From: Pyrenophora tritici-repentis
Lineage: Eukaryota; Ascomycota; Dothideomycetes; Pleosporales; Pleosporaceae
Length of the DNA stretch: 64,000 nt
NCBI RefSeq assembly: GCF_003171515.1
Contig: NC_089390.1
Location: 4,650,001 to 4,714,000, forward strand
Reading direction: 5' to 3'
How positions within the stretch are numbered: the stretch's first letter is position 1; each line of letters starts with the position of its first letter. Shown piece after piece: positions 1 to 12,296 of this stretch. The position numbers were made by a program, and so were the translations under genes. Under the pieces are notes generated by a model. It made no database searches. It was not told the DNA's origin and saw only the letters and a program-made list of their open reading frames with translations.

Positions 1-1658
1 AGCCAAAGGGGTATGTGTAACCTTCAACACGAGAAGAGGTCGGGCCCTTGCCGTCGTTGTCCCACACCCACATGGACTTGAACCAGGGCAATCCAAGAGA
101 GAAGGCGTCGCAGTAGAGAAGACCGGTGTAGATGGAGAAGATGCCCATCATGAAGACAATGTAACGACCGTAGAACATCATTGAAAACAGCTCATCAAGC
201 TTGCTGCGTTCCAGTCGCTTTTCAAAGTAAATCATAGCGCAAGCCGCGAGAGTAAGAATGACACCGTGTCCAGCATCACCGAACATGACGGCGAACATGA
301 AAGGGAAAGTGACAATGGCCGGCAGAGCGGGGTTGACTTCACGGTACTTGATCGTTCCGTAGGCGTCGATGATGGTCTGGAAACCCAGAGTGAACCTGTT
401 CGACTTGAAGTATGTTGGTGGCGTCTTGGTCGTCTTAATCTGGTTGACGATGGTAGGTACGGAGAGACCGGCACGCTCGTTGACATCCGACAAGGTCGAC
501 TTGATCAGTCCGAGGGAGTTGGTAGGAGCCCATGCTTCCGCAATAAGCGTCTTGCGTTGATGGTCGTATGAGAACTTGTTCAGTGTCTCATAGGTAGCCT
601 TCTCCTTCTTTATGACGACCATCCAAGCCGCAAGGTTCCGTCCAATCGCAGTCAATTCAGCATCCAGTGTCGACTTTGTGTTCTTGAGAACGCTAGCGAG
701 GTCGCTCAATCGGGTGTTGACTTCGCGGATCTGGTCCCGGCGTAGCTCGCTGTTCTCGTCAACGCTGTAGAGGTCGGCACCAAGTGACTCTGAGATCTTT
801 CGGATCTTGGCGATGATCTCCTTGCCGTGGGCGAAGATGATGAAGACATTCTTGCTGGTCTCCTCGTTGTTCTCGGGGTTGATGATGGGCTCGGGGATCT
901 CCGACTGGTTCATGTACAAGTTGCCACGGAGAGTACGCCACAAGATGCGCTCAAAGGCGGCGATGCGTTCGCGGGGGATGACACCGGCAACGAAGCCGAT
1001 GTTCATGCCCGTAAAGGATCGCTCCGCACCGGCATCACCGTTTCCGTTTCCGTTCTGCTCGACGTCCTGGAGTAGCGGCGCGTCATCGTCATCGACAGAA
1101 TGCCGGATTTCCTCGGTTTGGCCTCGGGCCCTGTCGAAGAAGCCACCCGCCTCTCTCAGCACCCAACGCCACTCTGTCAGCTCCACCTCGCGCTTCTTCA
1201 ATGTCTCGTAGCTCTCGTTCAACGAGGCGATTCTCTGTTCCAAGCTCTGGCTCTTGTCCGCAAGCTCGTCAATTTCAGAGGCCGAAGGCGCTGTGAAGGG
1301 GTTGTTGAAGTCGTAGATGGAGCGCATCGCGATGTTGGACTTCTCCATCTGGGCGCGAAAGTAGCGGAGCTGGCGCTCTACGTTGTCGAGGCGGCGGATC
1401 TCCTGAGTAAAGGTGCGTTGGAAAGCGGTCGTCTCCGAGTTGAGCTAGCACGTCTCGTCAGCTTCATATCTCAGCGCATCCGTCCCGGAGCTGCACGCGA
1501 AGCTCCAGACTATGTGTGTTCATACTCACATCTCTGAAATCCATCACTCCGAGCTCGCCGAGGCCAGACACGACCTCGCGGCCAATCTCGTTGGCAATGT
1601 AAAGCTGGGTCAAGGACATGTCCGCTGAGCGGAACATGGTGTCCTTGGTGGGCGCCAT
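1..1658 (-). CDS. VPH1: V-type proton ATPase subunit a (Vph1/Stv1 family), C-terminus cut by window
   Basis: This is the large membrane subunit of the V-ATPase Vo sector, which passes protons into vacuoles or Golgi/endosomes. Exon 1 is 1530-1658 and exon 2 is 1444 down to beyond base 1. The intron 1445-1529 has a gtgagt donor, a tag acceptor and phase 0. The start MAPTKDTMFRSADMSLTQLY carries the conserved N-terminal stretch of the family. The cytosolic arm continues with RxLRYFRAQM-like and GFVAGVIPRERI motifs. Near the window edge the first membrane helices begin (FPFMFAVMFGDAGHG, the conserved MFGDxGHG of subunit a). About 525 of the roughly 850 residues usual for the family are present. 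The family is certain; whether it is the vacuolar (Vph1) or Golgi (Stv1) isoform cannot be told, and filamentous fungi usually have a single gene. Confidence 0.95.
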
Positions 1659-2485
1659 GGTGGCGGTTCGGGAGACAAGACTTCGGGGGCGGTGCGCTTG
1701 TCTCGTCGTCTGATGGGGGCGCGATAGGCGAGATGGTGGTTGATGAGAGCTGCCTCAACTACTTGCCATGATGCGAACCACATGCAGGAGCTTAGCGCCT
1801 TGACGCGCCAAGCCTTGTTACTGATGTCACCAGCTCCATCCCGGCCACGTTAGCAACACGGAAATGCACTTTCATCACTCAATATTATAATTGACGACAC
1901 TCTTTTGTTCTCGTAACTCATAGTGGTCACTGATCTTGATTTAAACAGATAAGTAAGAATCAAAACCACAGACAAGACCCAAGCATCCGCCCACCGAAGA
2001 TGCCGGTCTAACCCCGGTAGATATCCAAACACACGACTACCTACCATGATACAATAAAAGACTACAGAATAGGAGACCAGCAAGTTTCATTTACGAGGAA
2101 TCAAGTTTGAAACTTTATTAGAACATTGTAGAATACCCAAAACGGAACCCAATCGCAGTTTGCAGTCGCAATCGCAGAACGCCATGCATACGTAAGCAGA
2201 TCGTTTCTTGTTCCAACAACAAAAAAACAAGACTGGAGAGTAAAAGCAAAAACAAAGACCTGAACCTGCCTCCCCGAAAAGTTAATGTTATGTTTTTTGG
2301 GTTCCTCGCTGTCGTAAGAGGGTGACCAAATGCGCTGTAAAGTGTGCTTCGCCTGAACACCAGGTATCGTAATCAAAAGCAAAACGCGCCCGGCTCGATT
2401 GCAAAGAATGTATTGTATGATTGCGAACAACGGTTGGAATGCAACGCAGATACTCAGCACCGACTTGATATCTTAGTCTAATCGT
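1659..2485. promoter_or_regulatory. Spacer: V-ATPase promoter and 3' region of the Btz gene
   Basis: Both flanking genes read leftwards, so the part next to 1659 is the V-ATPase upstream region and the part next to 2485 is the trailer of the Btz-type gene. The ORFs here (up to 119 codons) lack codon bias, splice partners or recognisable motifs. No RNA gene was seen. Confidence 0.5.
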
Positions 2486-4617
2486 CTATTGCTGCGGATA
2501 GTAGGCTGCCGGCTGCATCTGCTGAGGGTAGTAGTAGGCACCGTCCGGACCAGGCGTCATCATGCCTCCCATGCCAGGTACGGCATAACTGGGCTGAGCA
2601 TAATTATCCACGGCTGGAGCAGGATACAGTTGAGCCGAGTCCACATAGTATGTCATACCGTTAGACTCATAAGCGACCATATTGGGTGGGCCTGCAGGAG
2701 CTGGTGGAGCGGCGACAGGAGGGGCAGACACTGGCATGACATATTCGGGTTGTTGAGCACCAGGGACAAACATGGGTACCATACCAGCAGGTGCCATGTA
2801 TTGTGGTTGAGCGTTGTTCTGTGGATAGTAATAGCCTTGTGGGACAAAGGCTTGTGGTTGGAAGCCAGGCTGTGCGTATGGCTGGAAAGTGGGCGCGTGG
2901 ATTGCGCGTTCAGGGATGTTGTTAAGAGGAGTTCCGGTAGATACCTGGCTAGGGTATGAGGGATGGCGCCCGTGCTGGTAGAAAGATTGATCGTTTGCCT
3001 GGGTGGCCCCGTTGATATGTGCAGGGACCTGTTGATGGAAAGGCTGTTGCTCCTGTTGTTGTGGGGGGTTGAAGCTCATGGAAGCAGGCGACTCGATGCC
3101 CGCTACCGACACAGTTTTCTGTGGGCGAGGCTGATGCATGGGGATCTGACCTTGCCAGTTCTCACGGAATGTCGGCTTCTGTGGAAGAGGGTATGGTGGC
3201 TGCACTGCGCCGTTGGTGGGCGATATTATCGACGGCCCGCTCGGCATCCTTGGACCGCCGGGCGGCAGACGTACCACAGGACGGCTAGGGTCAGCAAAGC
3301 CGCCATTGCGTGACATGATAGATCCAGCGGGAGATACCAGGTTGTCGCGGCCCATTTCTCGTGCAATAGATGAACGCCTGCTCATTGCGACGCTTGGCGA
3401 GTACACGCTGCCCCCGTATGCGCTTGTGCGCCTGCTCGAGAAGCCTCCGCCAAAGGAACCAAAACGGCCGCGACCCCGACCGAAGCCCTGCTGGTTGGGT
3501 CGAAGGGCCCTTGGGATGAAGATAAATGAGCGCTCGGTAGTTGGGAAAATGTATCGGGGTGGGGCCGGAGGTAGCGATATACGAACAGGCTTATCGCGGC
3601 GGAGGGGCGGTCGGTGGTTTGGAAGGCGAGTATGCTGCTTTATGGGGACGTTCTGGAAATGTATAGGGCCCTTCATGTTGGGCAAAAATACCCGAACCAT
3701 GGCATTGTGAGTATGTACTGTGGTTGAAAAATTACGAGCCGGCGTAGCTTTCTGGGCTGGCCCTGGTGGCACTCTCGAAGCAAACAACTGTGCATTTGAA
3801 GCATGCTGATTAGACGCAGTTGAAGGCGGGTGGGGATGTGCCTGAGAACCAGGGGCATTGACTGTCTCGTGAAGATCGTGCTGCCACGGCGAGTCGGTAG
3901 CTTCTGGGGGCTGTGGTCTCATGCTGCGGCACACATTAGTATCATGTGAATTGAAAAGGGGCTCTGCATTTCAACGTACTTTGCAGGAGAGAACGGCCCT
4001 CTGATGGGAGCACCCCGCCCTCGACCACGGCCAGCAGGGCGGAAGCCGTTTTGGCCGGGAGCATGCCGCTGGTCGTGCATAAAGAAAGCTCCACGATTGG
4101 GTATGAAAGCTGGGTCCGAGTCACGCTTCTTCTTGTACTCGTCATGTTCCCGCCGCCGCCGCTCCGCCAGGGTCTCCGCCCGCGATGAGGGCGCGCCGAC
4201 AGCAGGTGCTACCTCTCCGGCGGCCACGCCCGTCTCAAAATCGACAACCTTGGCCTCGTTGGCGCCCTCTCCAATCTTCAGCCCATTCATCATGATTTCC
4301 GTCTCCTTGAGGGCAGTAAAGGCGACATCTGAGCGGGCTATAGGCGGGGAGGGTTGGCGGTCGCTGGCGCTCTGCCGGGGCTTTGCATCTCGAGCACCGT
4401 TTGCTTTCCGCTTGGACTTTCCCTGTGTGAGCGAGGGCGCACTATCGACTTCGCTCAGGTCGCTGTTGTCGGCATCGGCATCCTCGTCGACGTCGCTCAG
4501 GACTGAGGCGTCGCTCTGGGAATCGTCGGCCAGCGTTGCCACCGACTGGCTCTCATCTTCGTCATCCGTTCGCCTGCGACGCGCAATGTTGGTGGACCTC
4601 TTGCGGGCTGGAGCCAT
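2486..4617 (-). CDS. Btz (CASC3/Barentsz)-domain protein, putative exon-junction-complex component
   Basis: CDS is complement(2486..3923, 3980..4617), 691 aa. The intron has a gtacgt donor, a ctaat branch and a gcag acceptor, and the join preserves frame. The N-terminus is basic then very acidic (Asp/Glu/Ser-rich, residues about 15-55). Near residues 165-205 lies HDEYKKKRDSDPAFIPNRG followed by AFFMHDQR, the signature of the Btz domain that binds eIF4A-III in the exon junction complex. It is followed by RGRGRG, and a second RG-rich patch (FGRGRGRFGSFGGGF) sits in exon 2. The C-terminal third is Pro/Gln/Tyr-rich and disordered, ending YYPQQ. By family knowledge it should act in mRNA marking, localisation or decay with eIF4A3. 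The start was set at MAPARKR because the 47 upstream codons lack family features and sit in promoter-like sequence. The specific role in this fungus is inferred. Confidence 0.85.
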
Positions 4618-5462
4618 GGTTGCGGGGTCTGGATGGTGGGCGAGTACGAGGGCGCGATAGAGTCGGCGTGGGGTGGTGGTCCTAGATCGGCTTGTGAACG
4701 TCGGAGCGATGACTCGGGTGCGGAGAAGCGCTGCGAAGGCGAGACCAGCAGCGTACAAGGCGCCAAGGGTGCGGATCTGGAGGCTGCAGCGATTGCCGTC
4801 GTGATGGAGCGGGGTCGGTTATCTGGACTGAGGGCTGGCGTACTTCGACCAAGGTTAGGTGATGTCTGATGCCTGAGAAAATAGCTATGACGGAGCTTGC
4901 CGTGCGGGAAAGCCTGGTCGCGGAACCGGTTGATTCGCGCTACTCCACATCAACCACACCACGTCGAGCATCCGAGCACGCAAACACTCATCGTCATCAC
5001 ATCACAACGCAATCACTTCACTGTTTGCAGTTGCGATTTGTTGGGGCAATGTGTGAATCTAAAGACTAATTACGCTAGTGCCATTTGTCTGGCCACATGC
5101 TTTAGCCAGACTAATGCTAAATGCTTGGCCCTTTCCCTCCCCTTCCCCTTTTAAACGTCCATTGCGTCCACGTTCATCGTGAACCCTATCCTGCGCCATC
5201 CCAATGCTGCCCGCTTGGATGCTAGTGACAAACGCCTGTAAATGCCTCGAGACCTGCGGGTATAGACAGGGGTATGCGTGCAGATGCTCGATAATGACTA
5301 GGAAAACTTAAAGAAAAGGCTCATGTTATACAAATCCCCCATCCTTCTGCAACCAGACTATTGCTGGATTTTGGAAGAGAAAACAAAAATGGCTCAACCA
5401 GACAAGCTGAACTCGCCATGAGCAAAGCACAAAGCCTGTCATCGACAGGGATGTTGGGGCAA
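4618..5462. promoter_or_regulatory. Spacer: Btz-gene promoter and PNUTS-like gene trailer
   Basis: Non-coding by inspection. It contains a CT-rich tract on the plus strand near 5127-5150 and A-rich stretches near 5300-5390. The small ORFs look like chance. Confidence 0.45.
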
Positions 5463-8400
5463 TTAATTGGGATTTAGGTCATGAATGTACGTGCAGTTTT
5501 CACCCTTATTGCACTGACCCTTGTGGAAGAATTTGCACGCAAGTACCTTGTGCGGTTTATGATCACCACGGTTCTTGGGCCGCTTTCCTTGATTGCGGTC
5601 GTTGCTGCCGTTACTGTCATCGCGCTGCCGCTTGACCCCGCCGTTGACCTGCTGATTGTACTGGGCCTGATAGGAAGCGACGTCCGGTATCTGCTGAGAC
5701 CATGCTGCAGCCTCAGGTTGCTGGGGCTGGGGTGCCATGGGAAATGGAAACGGAGGGAATCCTGTTGGTAGTGGTGGTGGGGGAGGAAGAGCGCCTCCAG
5801 ACGCTGCCTGCATGTTCGCGATGATTGCGGCAATATCTAGCGGCATGCCCGGCTGTGGCATTGGCGGCTGTGATGGGAATGACACAGGTGGAGCGGGTTG
5901 GGGAGCAGCCTGGCTGTTGGTAATTGAGTTGAGAATATTCTGAATATTAGCGCCGTCCCAAGAAGCTGTTGGAGGCTGAGGTGGTGTGTACACATTCTCG
6001 ACGGGAACTACTGGTGTAGGAGCTGGAGGTGCGTTGGTTGCCGACAACTGCTTGATGAGGTTTTCCAAATGACTAAAGTCCTGTGCAGTCGCTGGGGTGG
6101 GCGCCTGTGGGCACTTGGCCAGCACCATGTCTGGTGGAGTTCCAAACTGAACAACAGTGCCAGCCGCCGCATCCTCTTGCGCTAGCTCCAAAGGTTCCTT
6201 TGGAGACGGTGGAATATCGTCAGTGTTAGAGTAGTAGACCATCAGCGTAGCGTTTTCGCGTTGCACATTGGCTTCCTTTTCAGGGCACGACGGTTCCAGG
6301 AAGCCACCTCCATATGGCATGTAATTACGCTCGCGCTCCTCTTGGCGTACAACACTAAAGTCGACCAGAGACGGTGGGTTCCAAGACTTCTGCTCAGTAT
6401 CCAGTTCTTCATCGTCATCGTCCAGATCAAGCTCCTTGTGTTGCTTGAACATGTGGCCTTCCCCACCAATGTCACCAGCGTCGCGAACAAGGTGATCTTC
6501 CTTGTGATGCATCTCTTCATCGTCAGCCTCGTGATCGAAATATTTGATCTCAACCAGCGTTGCATCATTCCGCCAAGAGACACGTAGATGTCTTCGACGC
6601 TCCTTCCGTTCGCGTTTCTCCTTTTCTTGCTCAGTCTCAACAGGTAGCGGCTTTTCAGACTTGACAGGCGCTGCTTGCTGCTCTTTGGGCTTCTGAAGTG
6701 AGGCCATGGTCTGAGCGAAAGAAAATGCGGGTTTCGCTGCCGCCGCAGGCTTCTTCTCTTTCGTTGCGGATGCGGCAGTTTTGACTGCGTTGGCACCCTT
6801 CGCACCTGTCGTAGCAGCTGGTGGTGGTGCTGTCTTTTTGGCGGCCGCAGTGAGGGAAGCAAAGATGCCTGAAGGTTTATTGGTGACTTGGCTGACGCGT
6901 GTCTTTACGGGAGCTGGCGCTGCTGCAGCTCTCTCACCAGGTCGCTTCTGTACAGTCAAAGTTGTAGAGGCGGTTACGGTCTTTGCACCCGCAACATCTT
7001 TCTTCGCGGTGACGGAAGCTTCGGGGGCCTTTGGCTTCTTCATCAAAGGATTTTCATTCAGTGAACGGCCCGCGGCTTCCGAGGCAGATCTTTTGAGGCC
7101 TTTACTCTCGGCTGGCTCGACCCGTGGTGGCGGACTTGCTTTCGCCTTCTTAGAGTTGGCCACGGCACCATCGATCACCTTTTGTATGAAAGCCTTGTGT
7201 TTCTCATTTGCGTGTTTTTTCATAGACGCAAGTGCCTTCAAGAGCTTGGTCTCCTCAAGGACCTCAGAAGTTAAGGTACCACAACGCGACAGCACCTCGT
7301 ATATGACTGCAGACAGGGGCCCATCATAATCCTTACTATGGAACCGGTTCGCCAAAAACTGATAGCAAAGATACAAAAATGGCTTGATATGTCCCAATTG
7401 ATAGAGCACATCAGGATGGGCAGACTCGAGCGCCGCCCCAAGGGCAGACTTGAGAAGGTCACGCTGACTAGTAACTCGGCTCTTAAGCACGGGCAGCTCA
7501 CCTGTCTTCTTTTGCTCTTCTGCTTCTGTCACGGCTTTAGTATCAGCCCGCCACCGCTTCTGAATGGTATTGAGGACTTCCCAGATCTCGCGCATGCTAG
7601 TCTTGATCTGGTCTGAACTCGGCACCGATGTTGATGGATACCATGTAGCTTTGATGACATCGTAGCGTACAGCTGCATCAGGATCTTCTGGCCTTGAAGC
7701 AGGCACCGGCATTTGCTCTTCTTCTTCGTCCGAGGAGTCGGTGTCGTAATCAGAGGAGTCGGTCGAACTTTCGCTGTCACTGACTTCTCTCTTCAAGTCT
7801 GGCCTCTTAGTAGATTTGAGAGCTCTTGACTGGGACTTGGTTGCCAACTGTTTCGCCCGAAGCTTCTTGCTGTCAGCTCCAGCTTTCTTCAGATCTTTAA
7901 GAGACTGCCGAGGAACGTATACGGGGAGCGCGGCTACACATGTGTTAGACATTACTTTAGGTGAACATTTCATGCATTTAGGCTTACTTCTATTGGTAGC
8001 AAGATGGAACGGCTCCGAGCCCAAAGTCACAAATTTATTCAATGGAACAGAATTAGTGGCTTTCGCCAGAGCAGCTTGATCAACAACATATAGCCCGCCC
8101 GACTTCCTGCCTTTGGGAATCTCATATTCAGGAATAGGCACCGGCTTGACAAAAGAAGCTGGTGCAGAACGCTGCTGAGTGAAAACCTCTGCCGTGCTTC
8201 TTTGTTGCTAAACTCGGTTAGTGTTTGTTTGGAGGTCGGAGAGTGAAAGTGCTTACTTGTTGAGGAGTCGCAGTGGCCCGAGCTTGTAGTGAGGGCACGT
8301 GATGTTGTAAAGCTTGGGGAGTCACAGTAATACCATGTGATTGCGGAGGTGCAGTGCGCATCGGCATTTGATACGGTGACTGCTGCTGCTGTCGGATTGC

Positions 8401-8769
8401 ATTTGGGTCTAATCCCAGAGATGGATCAACATTTGACGGTTGTCCATAGCTGCCCAGTGTCGGCTGCTGCGAAAATTGACCACCATACTGGTAGGGTGAG
8501 GCGGTGCGAAGACCCTGAGTTGGGCCACCATAGGACTGGCTGATGGCGTTGAAGGGTTGCTGCTGCTGCTGCTGCTGCTGACTAAAGCTATGGTGCCAGG
8601 CTTGGCCACCCGATGCATTGGGTGGCAGACCCGAATGGTGTTGCAGCTGAGCTTCCCATGAGGGGGTGCCGTAGCGGTCGACAGAAGAAAAGAGATGCTG
8701 GTATGAAGGGTCGTAGACGTTTTGGCCCTGGATGGGCACTTGGTCACTCGGCACGTGATTAGAGGCCAT
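5463..8769 (-). CDS. PNUTS-like PP1 regulatory subunit: TFIIS-N/LW-type helical domain, RVxW-type PP1 motif and C-terminal CCCH zinc finger
   Basis: CDS is complement(5463..7933, 7988..8207, 8257..8769), 1067 aa. Both introns have gtaagc donors and tag acceptors; the downstream one also has a ctaac branch. The N-terminus (exon 1) is Gln/Pro/Ser-rich with an eight-Gln run. Residues about 399-496 form a helical region like the TFIIS N-terminal (LW) domain (DLLKSALGAAL, IKPFLYLCYQF). Around residue 694 the sequence RVSW, then LVEIKYFDHEADDEE, matches the PP1-docking core of PNUTS (TVTW followed by an aromatic-acidic helix). The last 25 residues hold ACKFFHKGQCNKGENCTYIH, a CCCH finger (C-x7-C-x5-C-x3-H type). 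The same order (LW domain, PP1 motif, C-terminal CCCH) defines PPP1R10/PNUTS, which targets PP1 to RNA polymerase II termination. Assignment rests on architecture; the linkers are low-complexity and will not align. Confidence 0.75.
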
Positions 8770-9922
8770 GATGTGTGGCTTGCGAGTGGCTTGGCTTGTT
8801 GGCTAACAGATGTGTCAGCTGTCAATTGCAGGGTTGTGATTGGTTGGCAACGCACAAGTGTCTGAGACCGTCAAACAGGATTGAATTAGGCGGCTATGCA
8901 GACGCACTAGGCGCAAAATGGACTGGCGCAGAGTCACAAGTGTGAAAGGTTGCCGATTCGGGGAAATGTAAAGCGGAAAAAAGGTCGATAAAGCTTCCGG
9001 TTGTGGCGGTAGCGTAGAGTTGCTGTGAAAGGAGGCCTGTTGCCCAGGGCCTGCAGTGCTTTGCAGAACGCGACCGGCCTGCGGACTCACCGAGGCCGTT
9101 GCTGTCTGCCTGCGGTCCCTTTGGTTTGGTGCTCGAAAGCGACAGACCTTCAGCTGTCTCACGACGCAGTGCCCGTGTTGCGTGTCCCCCCGGTCCGCGA
9201 TGTGCAGATTTGGCCTTTATGGAGACGGCACTTTTTTGCGTCGCGTATTATGCGATGACGAGCACACGGCTTGGGCGTCACTTGACGATTGCGCGCACCC
9301 AGAGCACACCACACGCGGCGCTGTGCCTGCTTGACACGCTACCGTCTGTTGCCTGCGAAGGCAGCCGAAGTCCACGATGGGCCTGGATTAGTAGCAGATG
9401 CTGAAGATGATGGTTTGGTCACTCTGCCCTTCACAGCCGCACGCCTGTCCCGACAAACGCCTCTGCCAGCCTGAGCGCACACTTCCCCCAAAGCAAGGAC
9501 TCGAAGTAGAATCTAGCCTCAGAATCAGATGCCCTTATTTAGGTGGGCGAGAGTTCACTGAGAAGTAGCATGAGTGTCAAGAGGGAAGAAGGGGGATGGG
9601 GTTGTTGTGGGCGAGGTGAGTTTAGGAGCGAGGGAGCCCGCGAAGGGGGGAGCCCGTTTTCAAAGGTTCGCCCGCTCGCCAAGTAGCGTGTCGCGCTAGC
9701 CTCAGGTGGGGCAGGCAACCACGGTGAGCTCGAGCATCATCATCGCCAAAGACACGGATCCGGAACTGGAACTGCTGAGTGAAGGAGGGCAAGCTGCACA
9801 CGCGCCACCGTGTCTTTTTCAAGTTTGCGTGCACATCGACCATCTTCCACCCTCACACTGCCTAACCCTCTGTGCATGCAAATAATTTGGTGTAGCGGCG
9901 GGCGCCAATCCCACTTTCCAAC
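8770..9922. promoter_or_regulatory. Divergent promoter region between the PNUTS-like gene and SLY1
   Basis: This 1.15 kb spacer feeds transcription both ways. The ORFs inside are short, overlapping and without motif, and I saw no gene. It is GC-rich around 9020-9480 and purine-rich on the plus strand near 9570-9660. Confidence 0.5.
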
Positions 9923-12296
9923 ATGTCTCCTCCTACCTCTCTGAGGGACCGCCAGATAGGTACTGCTTTCCGCTGCCACATGTCTCATATCACGACACCA
10001 CTACTAATACACCGACAGCTGCGATCAAGCGTATCTTGCATCTGAATGCGCCCATAACAAACGCCGACGCCCAAGACGATGCCAATCCTGTCGCAGACAC
10101 GGCCGAAATCCAGTGGAAGGTGCTCGTGGTCGATTCCGAGGCGCGCGATGTCATCAGCACTGTCCTGCGCGTGAACGACTTGCGGGCGGCCGGCGTATGT
10201 TGACAACCTCCTGCAGCGCTGCCACACAGTACTGAGTGTCTTATAGGTCACCGTCCACTTCAACATCAAGGCCAAGCGACACCCAATCCCCGATACCCCA
10301 GCCATATATCTCATATCCCCCACATCCGAGAACATAAACCTGGTCGCAAAGGACCTCCAAGAGGCAATGTACCAGCCCGTATACATCAACTTTCTCTCAA
10401 GCATACCCCGGGCACTGCTCGAAGACTTTGGAGGACAGGTCGCCGCTTCGGGTGCTGAGCACATAGCCCAAATATACGACCAGTACGAACCCTATAAGCC
10501 ACATGCACAACTTCCACTGACTTGATCAAGGTTCCTCAACTTCTCGACCCCCAACAGTGACTTGTTCTCTCTCAACATCCCCAACGCCTACCGGATAATC
10601 AACAGTGCAAACACACCCGATCAGGAGCTTGATGAGCTGATCGATCGGATAGTCTCTGGTCTCTTCTCAGTTGGTAGGTGGTCATTCTGCCGTTGTATCG
10701 AGTTCCATAAAGAAACAAACTGACATGATTTGCCAATGTTCCTAGTGGTCACCATGGCTGTAGCTCCTATCATTCGCTGTCCAAAGGGAGGTGCCGCTGA
10801 GCTCATCGCTGCAAAGCTGGACAGAAAACTTCGCGACTACATCCTCAACAGCAAGGAAAGTTTTTCCTCTGCGGCCTCATCGCCACGGCCTGTGCTTATC
10901 ATCTTAGATAGGAGCATAGAGTAAGTACATTTGCTCAAGTCTGTGGCACAGTATCTAACGTATACAGTTTATGTGCGCTTCTTGGTCACAGCTGGATCTA
11001 CCAAAGTCTCGTGGCTGATTGTCTACCCTTCCACCTCAATACTGTAACTCTTACGGTTCCCCTGGACAAAGAGGACCCATCCAAAGGGTACTGTGCTTGC
11101 TCCTGATATATGAACATCAAACTGATTCATTCGCAGTGTGAAGAAGAATACGATTGACCTTACTGCCACCGACTACTTCTGGAGCCGCAACGCAGCATTG
11201 CCCTTCCCTGAGGCAGCCGAGGATGTGACGAATGAATGGCAAATGTATCAACAAGATGCGGAGAAGTTAACAAGGAACACCCCATCCAAGTCTATAGATG
11301 ACTTGGCCGAGGCGAATTTTGCGTCACACTTGAAGGGTGCGATCGCCCAGCTACCCGCACTTCAAGAGAAAAAGCGCGTTTTGGAAGGGCATATGGCAAT
11401 ACTGGAGTCCTTGTTGGACGGCATTCGCAACCGAAAACTTGACGAATGGTTCCAACGCGAAGCCGACCTAGCCAAAGAGACGCCGGAGAGTGTCTTGCAG
11501 ATAATACGTGGAGAAGGCGGCAACGATCCAACAGACAAGCTGAGGTTCTTCATCCAATTCTACCTGACCACAGCGCAGGAGCTTACGCGAAGTCAATTGG
11601 AATCTTTCGAATCGGCACTAAAAGCTGCGGGTGCAGACACGAGCGCTTTAGCGTACGTGGCTAGCGTTCGTTCAATCAGCAAAATGACAACCATGGCTGC
11701 ACCTACAAAGCCGGCACAAGCTCCTGTGACTAATTTGTTTGGTGGGCTTTCCAACTTGAGCTCAAGGCTCAAGGATGCTGGTGGTTTTTCTGCTAACCTG
11801 GATATCTCTGGTGTACTGAGTGGGATCAAGCAATTCATACCGTCCAACTCAGACCTTCCAGTCACCAAGATAGTCGAAGTACGAAGCTGCCCCTCAACCG
11901 ATTACTGGTCACTGCTAATGTTCACAGGCCATTTGTGATCCATCAAGCGCGACATCTGCGCAAAGTGCTATGACAGAAAACTACCTATACTTTGATCCGC
12001 GGTCATCGAATGCTCGCGGTACCTTACCGCCAGCAAGCCAATCGCGGAACCAACAACAGCAAAGTCGAGGCCTTGAAGCTACATTTGGCCAGAAACGCGC
12101 TGCATTCACGGAAGCTATCTGTTTCACCGTAGGCGGTGGTTCCATGGTAGAGCAGAGTAACCTCTCCTCATGGGCTTCAAGAACGAGTGCAGCTGGTGCT
12201 GGTCCAAGACGTGTGGTATACGGCAGCACAGAGCTATACTCTGCGAACAAGTTCATTGAAGAAGAGCTGAACCCGCTCGGGAAAGAAATGACTTGA
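9923..12296 (+). CDS. SLY1: Sly1, Sec1/Munc18-family protein of ER-Golgi fusion
   Basis: Eight exons: 9923-9959, 10019-10194, 10247-10482, 10531-10673, 10746-10920, 10968-11087, 11137-11878 and 11928-12296. They give 665 aa, almost exactly the yeast Sly1 length. All joins keep phase and use GT-AG. It begins MSPPTSLRDRQIAAIKRILH, the Sly1 N-terminus. Further family marks are WKVLVVDSEARDVIS, the segment FSVVVTMAVAPIIRCPKGG, PVLIILDRSIDLCALLGHSW and, near the end, the glycine run ICFTVGGGSMVEQSNL. SM proteins clasp assembled SNARE bundles; Sly1 pairs with Sed5/Ufe1-type syntaxins for ER-Golgi traffic. The C-terminal FVYGS-like strand (RRVVYGSTELYSANKFIEEE) is also present. Nothing is missing, and it should be functional. 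Confidence 0.96.

Noticed and set aside
3213..3710. Plus-strand ORFs opposite the Btz gene
   Set aside because: Arg/Pro-rich shadows of the RG and Pro-rich coding strand.
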